Assembly: GCF_000308435.1 (NCBI RefSeq)
Contig: NZ_BAFR01000167.1
Span: 1 to 61,911 of the forward strand
DNA length: 61,911 bases
Reading direction: 5' to 3'
Origin: Nocardia araoensis NBRC 100135
Lineage (GTDB): Bacteria > Actinomycetota > Actinomycetes > Mycobacteriales > Mycobacteriaceae
This document shows, piece by piece, positions 43,919 through 52,653 of the stretch. A program made the position numbers and the translations under genes. Each line of letters opens with the position of its first letter. Position 1 is the first letter of the stretch. The notes under the pieces were generated by a model, which did not search any database, had not been told where the DNA came from, and saw nothing but the letters and a program-made list of their open reading frames with translations.

Positions 43919-45064
43919 ATGACCGCACCGATGCTCGTCGCCTTGACGCTGGTGTTCGCCGCCGGTTTCGGCCTCGGCTGGCTGGGCCGCGCGGCGCGGG
44001 CCGGGCATCGCGCGGCGGCGGCCGAGGCGCGGCTCGCGGTGGCCGCGGACAACGAACGGCTGCTGCGGCAGTCGCTCACCGCGGCCAACGAGGATGCCGC
44101 GCGCAGGCATTCGCATGCCGTCGGGGCGCTGGTGGAACCCCTGCGCGCGGCGGTGGGGGCGCTGAACGAGCACATCCAGCAGGTCGAGCGGCAGCGGCTG
44201 TCGGCGTATTCGAGCCTGCGCGAGCAGGTCGCGAGCATGCAGCGCACCTCGCACCAGCTCACCGGGCAGACCGGTCAGCTGGTCGCGGCGCTGCGCGCGC
44301 CGCAGGTACGGGGACGATGGGGCGAGATCCAGCTGGAGCGGGTGGTCGAGCTGGCCGGGATGACCAGGCATTGCGATTTCCAGACCCAGGTGAGCCGCAC
44401 CGGTCGCGGCGCCGACGACCGCACGGTGCGACCCGATCTGGTGGTGCGCCTGGCGGGCGGCAGGCACATCGTGGTGGACGCCAAGGTGCCGTTCGCCGCC
44501 TACCTGGACGCCTGCGGCACCGACGACCCCGACCTGCGCGCCGAGCTGCTCGGCAGGCACGCCAGACATCTACGCGCGCATGTCGACCAGCTGTCGGACA
44601 AGGCGTACTGGGCCGCCTTCGACCCCGCGCCGGAATTCGTGGTGCTGTTCGTGCCCGGCGATCCGTTCCTGGACGCCGCCCTGACCACCGACTCCGAGCT
44701 GCTGGAGTACGCGTTCGGCCGCAATGTGATCCTCGCTACTCCGACCACCCTGATCGCGTTGCTGCGCACCATCGCCTTCGGCTGGCGGCAAGAGGCGCTG
44801 TCCAGGGACATGGCCACGGTGCAGCGTCTCGGCCGCGAGCTGTATCGCCGGCTCGGCATGACGGGAAAACACCTGGACCGGCTGGGAGCGCAACTCGGCA
44901 GGGCCGTCGAGGCTTTCAATGACACCGTGGCCTCGGTGGAGTCGCGGGTGATGGTCACCGCGCGCAAACTGCACGAGCTGGAGATAGCCGAGCAGGAAGT
45001 GCCCGAGATAGGGCGCGTGGATTCCCGGCCTCGCGTGGTGAGCTTCGCCGACGCGGGCGAGTAA
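43919..45064 (+). CDS. rmuC: DNA recombination protein RmuC
   Basis: 381 residues from ATG 43919. An N-terminal membrane segment (MLVALTLVFAAGFGLGWLG) is followed by a coiled coil and the RmuC nuclease-like domain: GRWGEIQLERVVELAGM, DLVVRLAGGRHIVVDAKVPFAAYLDA, FVVLFVPGDPFLDAAL, VILATPTTLIALLRTIAFGWRQEAL. RmuC limits DNA inversions at short repeats in E. coli. It stands divergent from sbcDC, a repair-gene cluster. Confidence 0.94.
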   Translation: MTAPMLVALTLVFAAGFGLGWLGRAARAGHRAAAAEARLAVAADNERLLRQSLTAANEDAARRHSHAVGALVEPLRAAVGALNEHIQQVERQRLSAYSSLREQVASMQRTSHQLTGQTGQLVAALRAPQVRGRWGEIQLERVVELAGMTRHCDFQTQVSRTGRGADDRTVRPDLVVRLAGGRHIVVDAKVPFAAYLDACGTDDPDLRAELLGRHARHLRAHVDQLSDKAYWAAFDPAPEFVVLFVPGDPFLDAALTTDSELLEYAFGRNVILATPTTLIALLRTIAFGWRQEALSRDMATVQRLGRELYRRLGMTGKHLDRLGAQLGRAVEAFNDTVASVESRVMVTARKLHELEIAEQEVPEIGRVDSRPRVVSFADAGE

Positions 45065-45122
45065 CCGGGAGTATGGCCGTGCCGCCACGCCGCCGCGAGC
45101 GGCGGCAACTAGTGTGCATATC

Positions 45123-45992
45123 GTGGCTGCTTCCGAACGTGTGCGATCCCGGGTGCCCGCGCCGCAACGCTCGATCCTGCCGTCGGTGCCGGGGATCCCG
45201 GTCGGCGCGGCGATCCTGATCGCGGTTGCCTGCACGTTTCTGGGATTCCTGATCGATGCCAGCGGCGGCAGTGCCGAGCTGACCGGCACGTTCGCCGCGC
45301 TGTACGTCGTCGGCTGTGTGGCGGCCGTCGCCGCCGTCCGCTACCGGGGCTTGTTCAGCACGATGGTGCTGCCGCCACTGCTGCTGTTCGTCGCCGTGCC
45401 ACTGGCCTATCAGCAGCTCACCGGCCGCGACTCGACCTCGATCAAGGACATCCTGCTCAACCTGGCGATCCCGCTGGTGAACCGGTTCCCGACCATGGCG
45501 CTGGCCACGGTGGTGGTCCTGTTGATCGGTGGCGCCCGGATCTACCAGCACCGCCGCGAAGAGGGAGCCGACAAGCCGCTGTCGTCACGCCGGGGCGACA
45601 GCTGGGGCAAATCGCCTGCGAAGAAGAGCAGGCCCGGCCGTTCGTCCCGCGGCCCCGCGGATCCGTCGCGCCGCAAAACCCGCCGCCCGAAGGACGAGCC
45701 CGCCGAGCCGGAGTCGGTCGACGCGGACCACCAGCCCGCTTCGCGGCCTACCCGCCGACCGGCGGCGCAAGTAGCCGATGCGCCGCCGCGCGTCGCCCCG
45801 TCCCGGCCGCGTGAAGGACGGACGCCCGCCCGGGGCGCCGCCCGCCCGACCGCCGCCATGCCGCGGCCCGAAGGTGAACCACCGCGCGGCGCGAGCCGCC
45901 GCCGCGATGCGCCGCCGCATCCCCAGCCCAATGTGCGCTATCGGGAACGCGATTCGAACCGCCCGGAGCGGCGCAGGCCGGAAAACCTGTAG
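45123..45992 (+). CDS. DUF6542-type membrane protein with Arg/Pro-rich tail
   Basis: About 289 residues from GTG 45123; TAGTGT lies 7 nt before it, which fits a leaderless start better than GTG 45114 inside that box. Four hydrophobic segments (GIPVGAAILIAVACTFLGFLID, FAALYVVGCVAAVAAV, VLPPLLLFVAVPLAY, MALATVVVLLIGGARIY) are followed by ~140 disordered Arg/Pro/Ala-rich residues. It is the counterpart of M. tuberculosis Rv1111c beside ispH. Function unknown. Confidence 0.82.
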   Translation: MAASERVRSRVPAPQRSILPSVPGIPVGAAILIAVACTFLGFLIDASGGSAELTGTFAALYVVGCVAAVAAVRYRGLFSTMVLPPLLLFVAVPLAYQQLTGRDSTSIKDILLNLAIPLVNRFPTMALATVVVLLIGGARIYQHRREEGADKPLSSRRGDSWGKSPAKKSRPGRSSRGPADPSRRKTRRPKDEPAEPESVDADHQPASRPTRRPAAQVADAPPRVAPSRPREGRTPARGAARPTAAMPRPEGEPPRGASRRRDAPPHPQPNVRYRERDSNRPERRRPENL

Positions 45993-46029
45993 GCGGAGCC
46001 GCCACGGGCCGACAGCAGCGGGCCGGGCC

Positions 46030-47040
46030 TCAGCGCCGGGCGTCGCGCAATTCGCGGGGAAGGGCGAAGACGAGGGTCTCGTTGGCCGTGGTGACCGGCT
46101 GGACGTCGCCGTAGCCGTGTTCGGCCAGCATGTCCAGCACGCCGCGGACCAGGATCTCGGGCACCGAGGCGCCCGAGGTGATGCCGATCGTGCGAACACC
46201 CTCGAGCCAGGCCGGGTCGATCTCGCGCGCGAAGTCCACCAGGTGCGCGGCCTTTGCGCCCGCACCGAGCGCCACCTCCACCAGGCGCACCGAGTTCGAC
46301 GAGTTGCGCGAGCCGACCACGATCACCAGATCGCATTCCGGCGCCATCGCCTTCACCGCGACCTGGCGGTTCTGCGTGGCGTAGCAGATGTCGTCGCTCG
46401 GCGGGTCCTGCAGAGCGGGGAAGCGCTCGCGCAGCCGCTGCACCGTCTCCATCGTCTCGTCCACGCTCAACGTGGTCTGCGAGAGCCAGATCACCTTCGA
46501 CTCGTCGCGCACGCTGACCTGGTCCACCGCTCCGGGCCCGTCGACCAGCTGGACGTGCTCGGGCGCCTCGCCCGCGGTGCCCTCGACCTCCTCGTGGCCC
46601 TCGTGACCGATCAGCAGGATGTCGTAGTCGTCACGGGCGAACCGCTTCGCCTCCTGGTGCACCTTGGTCACCAGCGGGCAGGTGGCATCGATGGTGTGCA
46701 GGCTGCGCTCGGCGGCCGACGCGTGCACCGCGGGCGACACGCCGTGCGCGGAGAACACGACGACCGCGCCCTCCGGGACCTGGTCGGTCTCGTCGACGAA
46801 GATCACGCCGCGCTCGCGCAGCGTCTCCACGACGTGCCGGTTGTGCACGATCTCCTTGCGGACGTAGATGGGGGCACCGTGCTTCTCCAGCGCCTTCTCC
46901 ACGGTTTCGACCGCCCGGTCCACGCCGGCGCAGTACCCGCGCGGCTCCGCGAGCAGCACGCGTTTTCCGCCGTCGGCGAGGGCGCTTCCGGCGCCTGCCG
47001 AGCGGGCGATTCCGACGTTCAAGGGAATGGCCGAAGACAT
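46030..47040 (-). CDS. ispH: 4-hydroxy-3-methylbut-2-enyl diphosphate reductase
   Basis: 336 residues from ATG 47040. The three [4Fe-4S] cysteines are in EPRGYCAGV, DATCPLVTKVHQEA and DICYATQNRQ, and the substrate-binding VFSAHGVSP, VIWLSQTTLSVDET and GSRNSSNSVRL are present. It makes IPP and DMAPP in the last step of the MEP pathway. TATCCT stands exactly six bases before the ATG and no Shine-Dalgarno is visible, so a leaderless transcript is likely. Convergent with the DUF6542 gene. Confidence 0.96.
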   Translation of the reverse strand: MSSAIPLNVGIARSAGAGSALADGGKRVLLAEPRGYCAGVDRAVETVEKALEKHGAPIYVRKEIVHNRHVVETLRERGVIFVDETDQVPEGAVVVFSAHGVSPAVHASAAERSLHTIDATCPLVTKVHQEAKRFARDDYDILLIGHEGHEEVEGTAGEAPEHVQLVDGPGAVDQVSVRDESKVIWLSQTTLSVDETMETVQRLRERFPALQDPPSDDICYATQNRQVAVKAMAPECDLVIVVGSRNSSNSVRLVEVALGAGAKAAHLVDFAREIDPAWLEGVRTIGITSGASVPEILVRGVLDMLAEHGYGDVQPVTTANETLVFALPRELRDARR

Positions 47041-47316
47041 GCCCACAGGATACGTGCGACCCGGGATCGCGCCACGTGCGGGAGTTGCCCGTCACACCAG
47101 GGTGAACTCGCCCCGCAGCGGCGGGAAGGCGGACACGGCCGCGCCGACGACCGGCCGCCGCGATTGTCTCGGACACTCCTGCCGGGGTCTATTCTCCGCA
47201 CTATGAGCACTCCGCCACGCGATTCCCGCCGAGCGGCGGTGCGCCGCAACCGGTGGATGGCCGGACGGCGCGCGCCCCTCCTTTGCATACCACACCATTT
47301 CGGGCAGGCTAGGACC
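47041..47316. other. Divergent region between ispH and the lipid-droplet protein gene
   Basis: About 276 bases. It contains the ispH -10 box TATCCT (47052-47047, minus strand). A plus-strand frame from 47203 is in phase with the next gene, but its Arg-rich codons lack family similarity, so the later ATG is used. Confidence 0.45.
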
Positions 47317-47994
47317 ATGTTTCGACCACCCTTTCTGGCCCGGGTCGCCGCAGGCGCGGCCGTATACGCCCTCGAGGAATCCCGCCGGCTACCAACGGCG
47401 GCAATGAATTTCCCGATCACGGCCATCAGTCAGGTACTGCAGACGACGATGCACGTTCAGCAGTTCGTCACCAGTCTGGCCCTGAAGGGCGACGCGGTTT
47501 TCGACCGTTTGTCCAACCGCCCGGTCGAGCAGCCGGAGTGGGCCACCTTCGACGAGGACCTCGCCGACGACCCGAGCCCCGGCACGCTGCGCACCAGCCG
47601 ATTCGACCTCTACACCGCCGACGATCCCGAGCCGTCCCTCGCTCCCGAGTCCTTCGCCACGGACGACACCCACACCGGTGCGACCAACGGTCATGTCGCC
47701 TCGGTGACGCCGATCGGCGAACCACCGGCCGAAGAGCCGGACCCGGCCGACCCGGCACCGGCTGACCCGGACACCGATCCCGAGCCCGCCGCGGAGGCGC
47801 CCGTCATCGCCGAACCGGAAGTCGCCACCCGTTACGACTACGCCAACATGACCCTGGCCCAGTTGCGCGCCCGCCTGCGCCTGCTGACGATCGATGACCT
47901 CACCGCGCTGCTGGAGTACGAGCAGCACACCCGCGCCAGGGCGCCGTTCGTCACCATGCTCACGAACCGGATCGCCACTGTGCAGGCCCAGTGA
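47317..47994 (+). CDS. Lipid-droplet-associated-type protein (Rv1109c-like)
   Basis: 225 residues from ATG 47317 (MFRPPFLARVAAGAAVYALEESRRLP). The N-terminal ~80 residues form amphipathic helices (TAISQVLQTTMHVQQFVTSLALKGDAVFDRL) of the kind that coat triacylglycerol inclusions. A Pro/Glu/Asp-rich disordered middle follows (~100-165), then a C-terminal helix pair (YANMTLAQLRARLRLLTIDDLTALLEYEQHTRARAPFVTML). Nocardia and Rhodococcus store triacylglycerol, so a structural role is plausible. It overlaps xseA by GTGA. Confidence 0.8.
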   Translation: MFRPPFLARVAAGAAVYALEESRRLPTAAMNFPITAISQVLQTTMHVQQFVTSLALKGDAVFDRLSNRPVEQPEWATFDEDLADDPSPGTLRTSRFDLYTADDPEPSLAPESFATDDTHTGATNGHVASVTPIGEPPAEEPDPADPAPADPDTDPEPAAEAPVIAEPEVATRYDYANMTLAQLRARLRLLTIDDLTALLEYEQHTRARAPFVTMLTNRIATVQAQ

Positions 47995-49310
47995 CCGAAC
48001 CCCGGACACCCTCGACGCCGACGGCTGGCCGGGAGACCTCCGGCCAACCCGCCGCACCGGCCAACTCCGCCGAGCACCCGTGGCCGGTGCGTTCGGTCTC
48101 CATCAAGGTCGCCCAGTGGATCGACCGGCTCGGCAGCATCTGGGTGGAGGGCCAGATCACCCAGATCAATCTTCGTCCTGGCACGCGCACCGCGTTCCTG
48201 GTGCTGCGCGACCCGTCCGCCGACATGTCGCTGTCGGTGACCTGCGATCCCGACCTCATCCGGAATTCCCCTGTTCCCCTGCAAGAGGGCAGCCGGGTGG
48301 TCGTCTACGGCAAGCTCTCCTTCTTCACCGGGCGCGGCACGATCTCGCTGCGCGTCCTGGAGATCCGGCCGGTCGGCATCGGTGAACTGCTGGCCCGCAT
48401 CGAACGGCTGAAGGCGCTGCTGGACGCCGAGGGCCTGTTCGATCCCCGGCTCAAGCGCCCGATCCCGTTCCTTCCCGGCACCATCGGCCTGATCACCGGC
48501 CGCGCGAGCGCCGCCGAGCGCGATGTGCTGAGCGTCGCTCGCAATCGCTGGCCCGCGGTGCGTTTCGAGGTCCGCAACACCGCCGTGCAGGGGCCGACCG
48601 CGGTAGCGCAGATGCTCACGGCGCTGGCCGAACTCGATCGGCATCCCGACGTCGACGTGATCGTGCTCGCCCGCGGCGGCGGCAGCGTGGAGGACCTGCT
48701 GCCGTTCTCCGACGAGGCGCTCTGCCGCGCCATCGTGGCCGCGACCACGCCGATCGTGAGCGCGATCGGCCACGAACCGGACAATCCGCTCAGTGACTTC
48801 GTCGCCGATCTGCGCGCGGCGACGCCGACCGACGCCGCCAAACGAATCGTCCCGGATGCCGCCGCCGAACTGGCCTGCATCCGGGAATTGCGCGAACGCA
48901 CCGCAGCCGCCCTGCGGGGCTGGGTCGACCGGGAGACCAAGGCGCTCGCCCAGCTGCGGTCGCGGCCCGTGCTGGCCGACCCGCTGCGCGAGATCGATCG
49001 CCGCCGCGAAGAGGTCGAACGCCTGCGCACGGCCGCGCACCGCTGCGCCGAGCAGTTCATCCGCACCGAAGCCACCGCCACCCGGCATCTGCGCGAGAAA
49101 CTCACCGCCGTCGGCCCGGCCGCCACGCTGGCCCGTGGTTACGCTGTCGTCCAGCGGGTCACCGGGCGGGAACGCGAGGTGGTGCGTTCGATCGACGACG
49201 CGCCCGCGGGCAGCCAGCTGCGCATCCGGGTCGCCGACGGCGCCATCTCGGCCGCCGCGCTCGGCACCAAGGCCCTCGGCGTGAAGAACACCGACACAGG
49301 GAGGAACTGA
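47991..49310 (+). CDS. xseA: Exodeoxyribonuclease VII large subunit
   Basis: 439 residues from GTG 47991. The N-terminal OB domain (VEGQITQINLRPGTRTAFLVLRDPSADMSLSVTCDP) precedes the catalytic domain (IGLITGRASAAERDVLSVARNRWPAVRFEVRNTAVQGPTA, DVDVIVLARGGGSVEDLLPFSDEALCRAI, PIVSAIGHEPDNPLSDFVADLRAATPTDAA), a coiled coil and a C-terminal barrel (ARGYAVVQ). It degrades single-stranded DNA with XseB. The GTGA overlap upstream and one-base gap downstream mark an operon. Confidence 0.96.
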   Translation: MTEPRTPSTPTAGRETSGQPAAPANSAEHPWPVRSVSIKVAQWIDRLGSIWVEGQITQINLRPGTRTAFLVLRDPSADMSLSVTCDPDLIRNSPVPLQEGSRVVVYGKLSFFTGRGTISLRVLEIRPVGIGELLARIERLKALLDAEGLFDPRLKRPIPFLPGTIGLITGRASAAERDVLSVARNRWPAVRFEVRNTAVQGPTAVAQMLTALAELDRHPDVDVIVLARGGGSVEDLLPFSDEALCRAIVAATTPIVSAIGHEPDNPLSDFVADLRAATPTDAAKRIVPDAAAELACIRELRERTAAALRGWVDRETKALAQLRSRPVLADPLREIDRRREEVERLRTAAHRCAEQFIRTEATATRHLREKLTAVGPAATLARGYAVVQRVTGREREVVRSIDDAPAGSQLRIRVADGAISAAALGTKALGVKNTDTGRN

Positions 49311-49311
49311 T

Positions 49312-49587
49312 TTGGCCGAGTCCGGCAAGCCCACGGGAACCGACGGGACGGGCGCCGACCCGGCCGACGACGCCGCCGAGATCGCCGGTTTCGGCTACGA
49401 ACGCGCGCGCGACGAACTCGTCAACGTCGTCAAGATCCTCGAGCAAGGCGGTCTCGACCTGGACGAATCCCTCGCACTGTGGGAGCGCGGCGAGGCGCTG
49501 GCCAACCGCTGCGAAGAACATCTGGCGGGTGCGCGCAAGCGTGTCGAGGACGCGCTGCACCGCACCGATCTGGAGCGGCGGGAATGA
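49312..49587 (+). CDS. xseB: Exodeoxyribonuclease VII small subunit
   Basis: 91 residues from TTG 49312 with GGGAGG upstream. The core FGYERARDELVNVVKILEQGGLDLDESLALWERGEALANRCEEHLAGARKRVE is the complete XseB helix pair. The ~25 extra N-terminal residues are acidic and disordered. It overlaps the next gene by ATGA. Confidence 0.94.
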   Translation: MAESGKPTGTDGTGADPADDAAEIAGFGYERARDELVNVVKILEQGGLDLDESLALWERGEALANRCEEHLAGARKRVEDALHRTDLERRE

Positions 49588-49928
49588 CCATCCGCCGCGC
49601 CACGCCCGACATCCGCACCGACGACCTGGCCGCCAGCCGCGACTTCTACCGGCTGCTCGGCTTCCAGGAGGCGATGGACCTGGGCTGGGTGGTGACGATG
49701 GCCTCGCCGTCCAACCCGACCGCCCAGGTGCTGCTCGTCGGTCCGGACGCCGAACAACTCCAGCCGGACATGAGCGTGGAGGTGGACGACGTCGACGCCG
49801 TGCACGCGGCGGTGACCGCCGCGGGCGCCGAGGTCGTCTACCCGTTGCGCGACGAGCCGTGGGGCGTGCGCCGCTTCTTCGTCCGAGACCCGAGCGGGAC
49901 CATCGTCAACGTGGTGAGCCACCGCTGA
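49584..49928 (+). CDS. VOC-superfamily protein
   Basis: 114 residues. VOC pattern: DIRTDDLAASRDFYRLLGFQEAMDLGWVVTMASPSNPTAQVLLVG, VEVDDVDAVHAAVTAAGAEVVYPLRDEPWGVRRFFVRDPSGTIVNVVSH. It overlaps xseB by four bases, so it is made with the exonuclease VII subunits, although no functional link is known. Confidence 0.88.
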   Translation: MTIRRATPDIRTDDLAASRDFYRLLGFQEAMDLGWVVTMASPSNPTAQVLLVGPDAEQLQPDMSVEVDDVDAVHAAVTAAGAEVVYPLRDEPWGVRRFFVRDPSGTIVNVVSHR

Positions 49929-49946
49929 CGACGGCCCCGGGCCTCG

Positions 49947-50444
49947 TCAGTGCGACGCGGCCGCGGCGCGGAACCGTGCGATGCCGTCCGCGCTGCTCAC
50001 CCGCTCGAATCCGGCTTTCTCCAGCACTCGCACCGACGGCGGATTCGACAGTTCCACATCGGCGTGCACCGCGCGAACGCCCGGCGCGGTGAACGCGTGC
50101 GCCGTGAGGACGACGGTGGCTTCGGTGGCGTAACCGCGACCGCGCCGCGAGGCGACGATGCCGTACCCGAGCTCGAGATCGCCGTCGGCGGGCGGCCAGA
50201 ACAGCCCGATCGATCCGACGACGAGCCCGCTCGAGCGCTCGACGACGAGCCGGTGACCGAACGGCCCGAGCCAGGCTGGATGCGCCGCGAGCAGGCCGGC
50301 GATGACGCGATCGCCATCCGCCGGGAAATCCGCCGCCCACGCGGCGTCACGGCGGTCGTCGAGCACGGCGGCCGCCGCATCCGCGGTCCACGACCGCAGG
50401 ATCAGCCGTTCGGTGCGCAGATCGGAGGAAAGGGAAACAGACAC
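49947..50444 (-). CDS. GNAT-family N-acetyltransferase (RimJ/RimL type)
   Basis: 165 residues. The RimJ-like start LRTERLILRSWTADAAAAVL, GSIGLFWPPADGDLELGYGIVASRRGRGYATEATVVLTAHAF (acetyl-CoA loop RRGRGYA) and NPPSVRVLEKAGFERV are all present. The substrate is unknown. Convergent with the VOC gene, 18 bp apart. Confidence 0.88.
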   Translation of the reverse strand: MSVSLSSDLRTERLILRSWTADAAAAVLDDRRDAAWAADFPADGDRVIAGLLAAHPAWLGPFGHRLVVERSSGLVVGSIGLFWPPADGDLELGYGIVASRRGRGYATEATVVLTAHAFTAPGVRAVHADVELSNPPSVRVLEKAGFERVSSADGIARFRAAAASH

Positions 50445-50492
50445 GTGATACTCCTGGTCGTCTAGGGAAGACCGGTCCGCGTCTGCGGGGAA

Positions 50493-50546
50493 TCAGTGGC
50501 GCGCGAACCGGCGAAGGGCATGCGAAAGACGGCTGGGAGCAGCCAT
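50493..50546 (-). CDS. Possible 17-codon leader ORF before the acetyltransferase gene
   Basis: MAAPSRLSHALRRFARH and stop, starting at ATG 50546 with GGAGG nine bases upstream (a second ATG at 50552 is too close to it). It ends 48 bp before the acetyltransferase ATG. It is basic and helical. Conservation cannot be judged. Confidence 0.3.
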   Translation of the reverse strand: MAAPSRLSHALRRFARH

Positions 50547-50632
50547 ATTCATCGACCTCCGAAAACCGGTTCGGCACGTGTCTCGTACCGCGGCGAGCCT
50601 AACGAACGCGCGCCGCCGACGACAAGCGGATT

Positions 50633-51199
50633 TCAGGGCTTCAGCGGTTGCGCCGCCGTGATCGCCTCGGCGAGCGTGGTGAACGCCGCGTGGTTGCCCG
50701 CGCCGGTGATCAGCACGCGGGACCGACCGAGGTCGGTGATCCACGCGGTCTCCGAGCCCTGCTCGGCGTAGACGATCCACTTCTGGGCGCCGACCTGCTC
50801 GGTGCCGCTGGCGTAGCGTGACCCGAGCACGAACCTGGCCAGCGCCTCCTCGGTGGCGTTGCTCTGGGTGAACCGCATGTAGGTGCCCTGCGGCGTGATA
50901 TAGCCGACCGTGCTGACCGGCCCGCCGCCGTTGCCGCCGATGGACTCGCGACTGCCGGAATTCGGCGTCCAGTCCGCGGGCAGGTCCGGGTTGCGAATCG
51001 GGAAGGGCAGGGAACGAGCGTCGGCGGTGAGCGCCGCGCGCGCGTCGAAATGCGGGATCTGCCCTTGCGTCGGACCGTTCGCGGCGAAACTGCACTGGCT
51101 GGCCAGCCCGGCGAACACCAGCGCGATCAGGACCAACGGGATCAGCGACCAGAACAGATCCCGGTAGTCGTTCAAGATGCGCGGCTTTTGGTACGACAC
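50633..51199 (-). CDS. DUF4245-type membrane-anchored protein (Rv1100-like)
   Basis: 188 residues from GTG 51199 (VSYQKPRILNDYRDLFWSLIPLVLIALVFAGLASQC). One N-terminal membrane segment; the ~140-residue remainder (LPFPIRNPDLPADWTPNSGSRE, VGYITPQGTYMRFTQSNATEEALARFV, ETAWITDLGRSRVLITGAGNH) would lie outside the membrane. GATACT stands six bases before the GTG, suggesting a leaderless message. It is always beside glpX in mycolata, divergently here. Function unknown. Confidence 0.87.
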   Translation of the reverse strand: MSYQKPRILNDYRDLFWSLIPLVLIALVFAGLASQCSFAANGPTQGQIPHFDARAALTADARSLPFPIRNPDLPADWTPNSGSRESIGGNGGGPVSTVGYITPQGTYMRFTQSNATEEALARFVLGSRYASGTEQVGAQKWIVYAEQGSETAWITDLGRSRVLITGAGNHAAFTTLAEAITAAQPLKP

Positions 51200-51328
51200 G
51201 CTCCCAGTATCCACTCGTGCGGCGACGCAGCCCCGCGCACCCCGACACCACGAGCAGGGGTGTACGGCCGTGCCACATCGAATGAGACAATCGACCGGTA
51301 CGTCCCGACGCACAGGAGGCACCCCGCA

Positions 51329-52372
51329 ATGACGGCAACTTCCCCCACACCTAGCCGCCGCGAGGCGCCCGACCGCAACCTCGCACTCGAGCTGGTCCGC
51401 GTGACCGAGGCCGGGGCGATGGCCGCGGGCCGGTGGGTCGGTCGCGGTGACAAGGAAGGGGGCGACGGCGCCGCCGTCGACGCCATGCGGCAGCTGGTCA
51501 GTTCGGTGTCCATGCGCGGCATCGTCGTCATCGGCGAGGGCGAGAAGGACGAGGCGCCCATGCTGTACAACGGCGAGGCCGTCGGCGACGGGACCGGCCC
51601 CGAAGTGGACTTCGCGGTGGACCCGATCGACGGCACCACGCTGATGTCCAAGGGCGTCCCCGGCGCGATCTCGGTGCTGGCGGTCGCCGAGCGCGGCGCG
51701 ATGTTCGATCCGTCCGCGGTCTTCTACATGCACAAGATCGCCGTCGGCCCCGACGCCGCCGATGTGATCGATATCTCGGCCCCGATCGCGGAGAACATCC
51801 GCCGCGTCGCCAAGGCCAAGCACTCCTCGAAGTCCGACATGACCGTCTGCATCCTGGACCGTCCCCGGCACGCCGAGCTCATCCAGCAGGTGCGTGCGGC
51901 GGGCGCCCGCATCCGCCTGATCTCCGACGGCGACGTCGCGGGCGCGATCGCCGCGGCCCGCCCCGACTCCGGCACCGACATCCTGGTCGGCATCGGCGGC
52001 ACCCCGGAGGGCATCATCGCCGCCGCCGCGATGCGCTGTATGGGCGGTGAGCTGCAGGGCATGCTCGCGCCGAAGGACGACGAGGAGCGGCAGAAGGCCA
52101 TCGACGCCGGCCACGACCTCGACCGCGTCCTGAGCACCGAAGACCTCGTCTCCGGTGAGAACGTGTTCTTCTGCGCCACCGGCGTGACCGACGGCGACCT
52201 GCTGCGCGGCGTGCGCTACTACGGCGGCGGCGCGTCCACCCAGTCGATCGTGATGCGCTCGAAGTCCGGCACGGTCCGCATGATCGACGCCTACCACCGC
52301 CTGACCAAGCTGCGCGAATACTCCTCGGTCGATTTCATCGGCGACGAACACGCGGTGCCGCCGCTGCCGTGA
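51329..52372 (+). CDS. glpX: Class II fructose-1,6-bisphosphatase
   Basis: 347 residues from ATG 51329, with CAGGAGG upstream. Family motifs IVVIGEGEKDEAPMLYNGE, EVDFAVDPIDGTTLMSKG, DRPRHAELIQQVRAAGARIRLISDGDVAGAI and ILVGIGGTPEGIIAAAAMRCMGGELQG carry the metal-binding Asp/Glu residues. It is the main gluconeogenic fructose-bisphosphatase of mycolic-acid bacteria, which lack class I enzymes. Followed by a tight hairpin and then fumC. Confidence 0.96.
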   Translation: MTATSPTPSRREAPDRNLALELVRVTEAGAMAAGRWVGRGDKEGGDGAAVDAMRQLVSSVSMRGIVVIGEGEKDEAPMLYNGEAVGDGTGPEVDFAVDPIDGTTLMSKGVPGAISVLAVAERGAMFDPSAVFYMHKIAVGPDAADVIDISAPIAENIRRVAKAKHSSKSDMTVCILDRPRHAELIQQVRAAGARIRLISDGDVAGAIAAARPDSGTDILVGIGGTPEGIIAAAAMRCMGGELQGMLAPKDDEERQKAIDAGHDLDRVLSTEDLVSGENVFFCATGVTDGDLLRGVRYYGGGASTQSIVMRSKSGTVRMIDAYHRLTKLREYSSVDFIGDEHAVPPLP

Positions 52373-52378
52373 TATTCG

Positions 52379-52397
52379 GCCGCGACTTCGTCGCGGC
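52379..52397 (+). terminator. Hairpin after glpX
   Basis: GCCGCGAC TTC GTCGCGGC: perfect 8-bp stem, 3-nt loop, six bases after the glpX stop. No T-run follows, as is common in high-G+C actinomycetes. The remaining ~255 bases to fumC hold no gene. Confidence 0.55.
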
Positions 52398-52640
52398 GCA
52401 TGCTCGGTCTCGCTTCGCTCCAAATAGGGAGCTGGGGTCGGTGGTGCCGCAGTGCGGGAACCGCGGCACCTGATTTCACCGTGCCCTCTTGCGGACCGAT
52501 GTACCCGCGCGTGTTCGTGACGCACAGCTTCGGGCCATGGTGCGGGCACCCGAGCGGACGGTTCCTATTCCCGAGCGCAGGCCTGCCGAGGTGTGCCAAT
52601 GACCTCAGGCGTGGCTGCCCCACGGGCCGCTGCCGCGGCA

Positions 52641-52653
52641 TAGGGTCGGGATC
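52641..52653 (+). promoter_or_regulatory. Candidate -10 box of a leaderless fumC transcript
   Basis: TAGGGT (52641-52646) is followed by seven bases and the fumC ATG; no Shine-Dalgarno lies between. Confidence 0.4.

Noticed and set aside
42437..44569. Extended 710-codon version of sbcD
   Set aside because: Mre11-type similarity begins only at MRMLHTSDWH (43612); the upstream codons overlap rmuC and lack family pattern.
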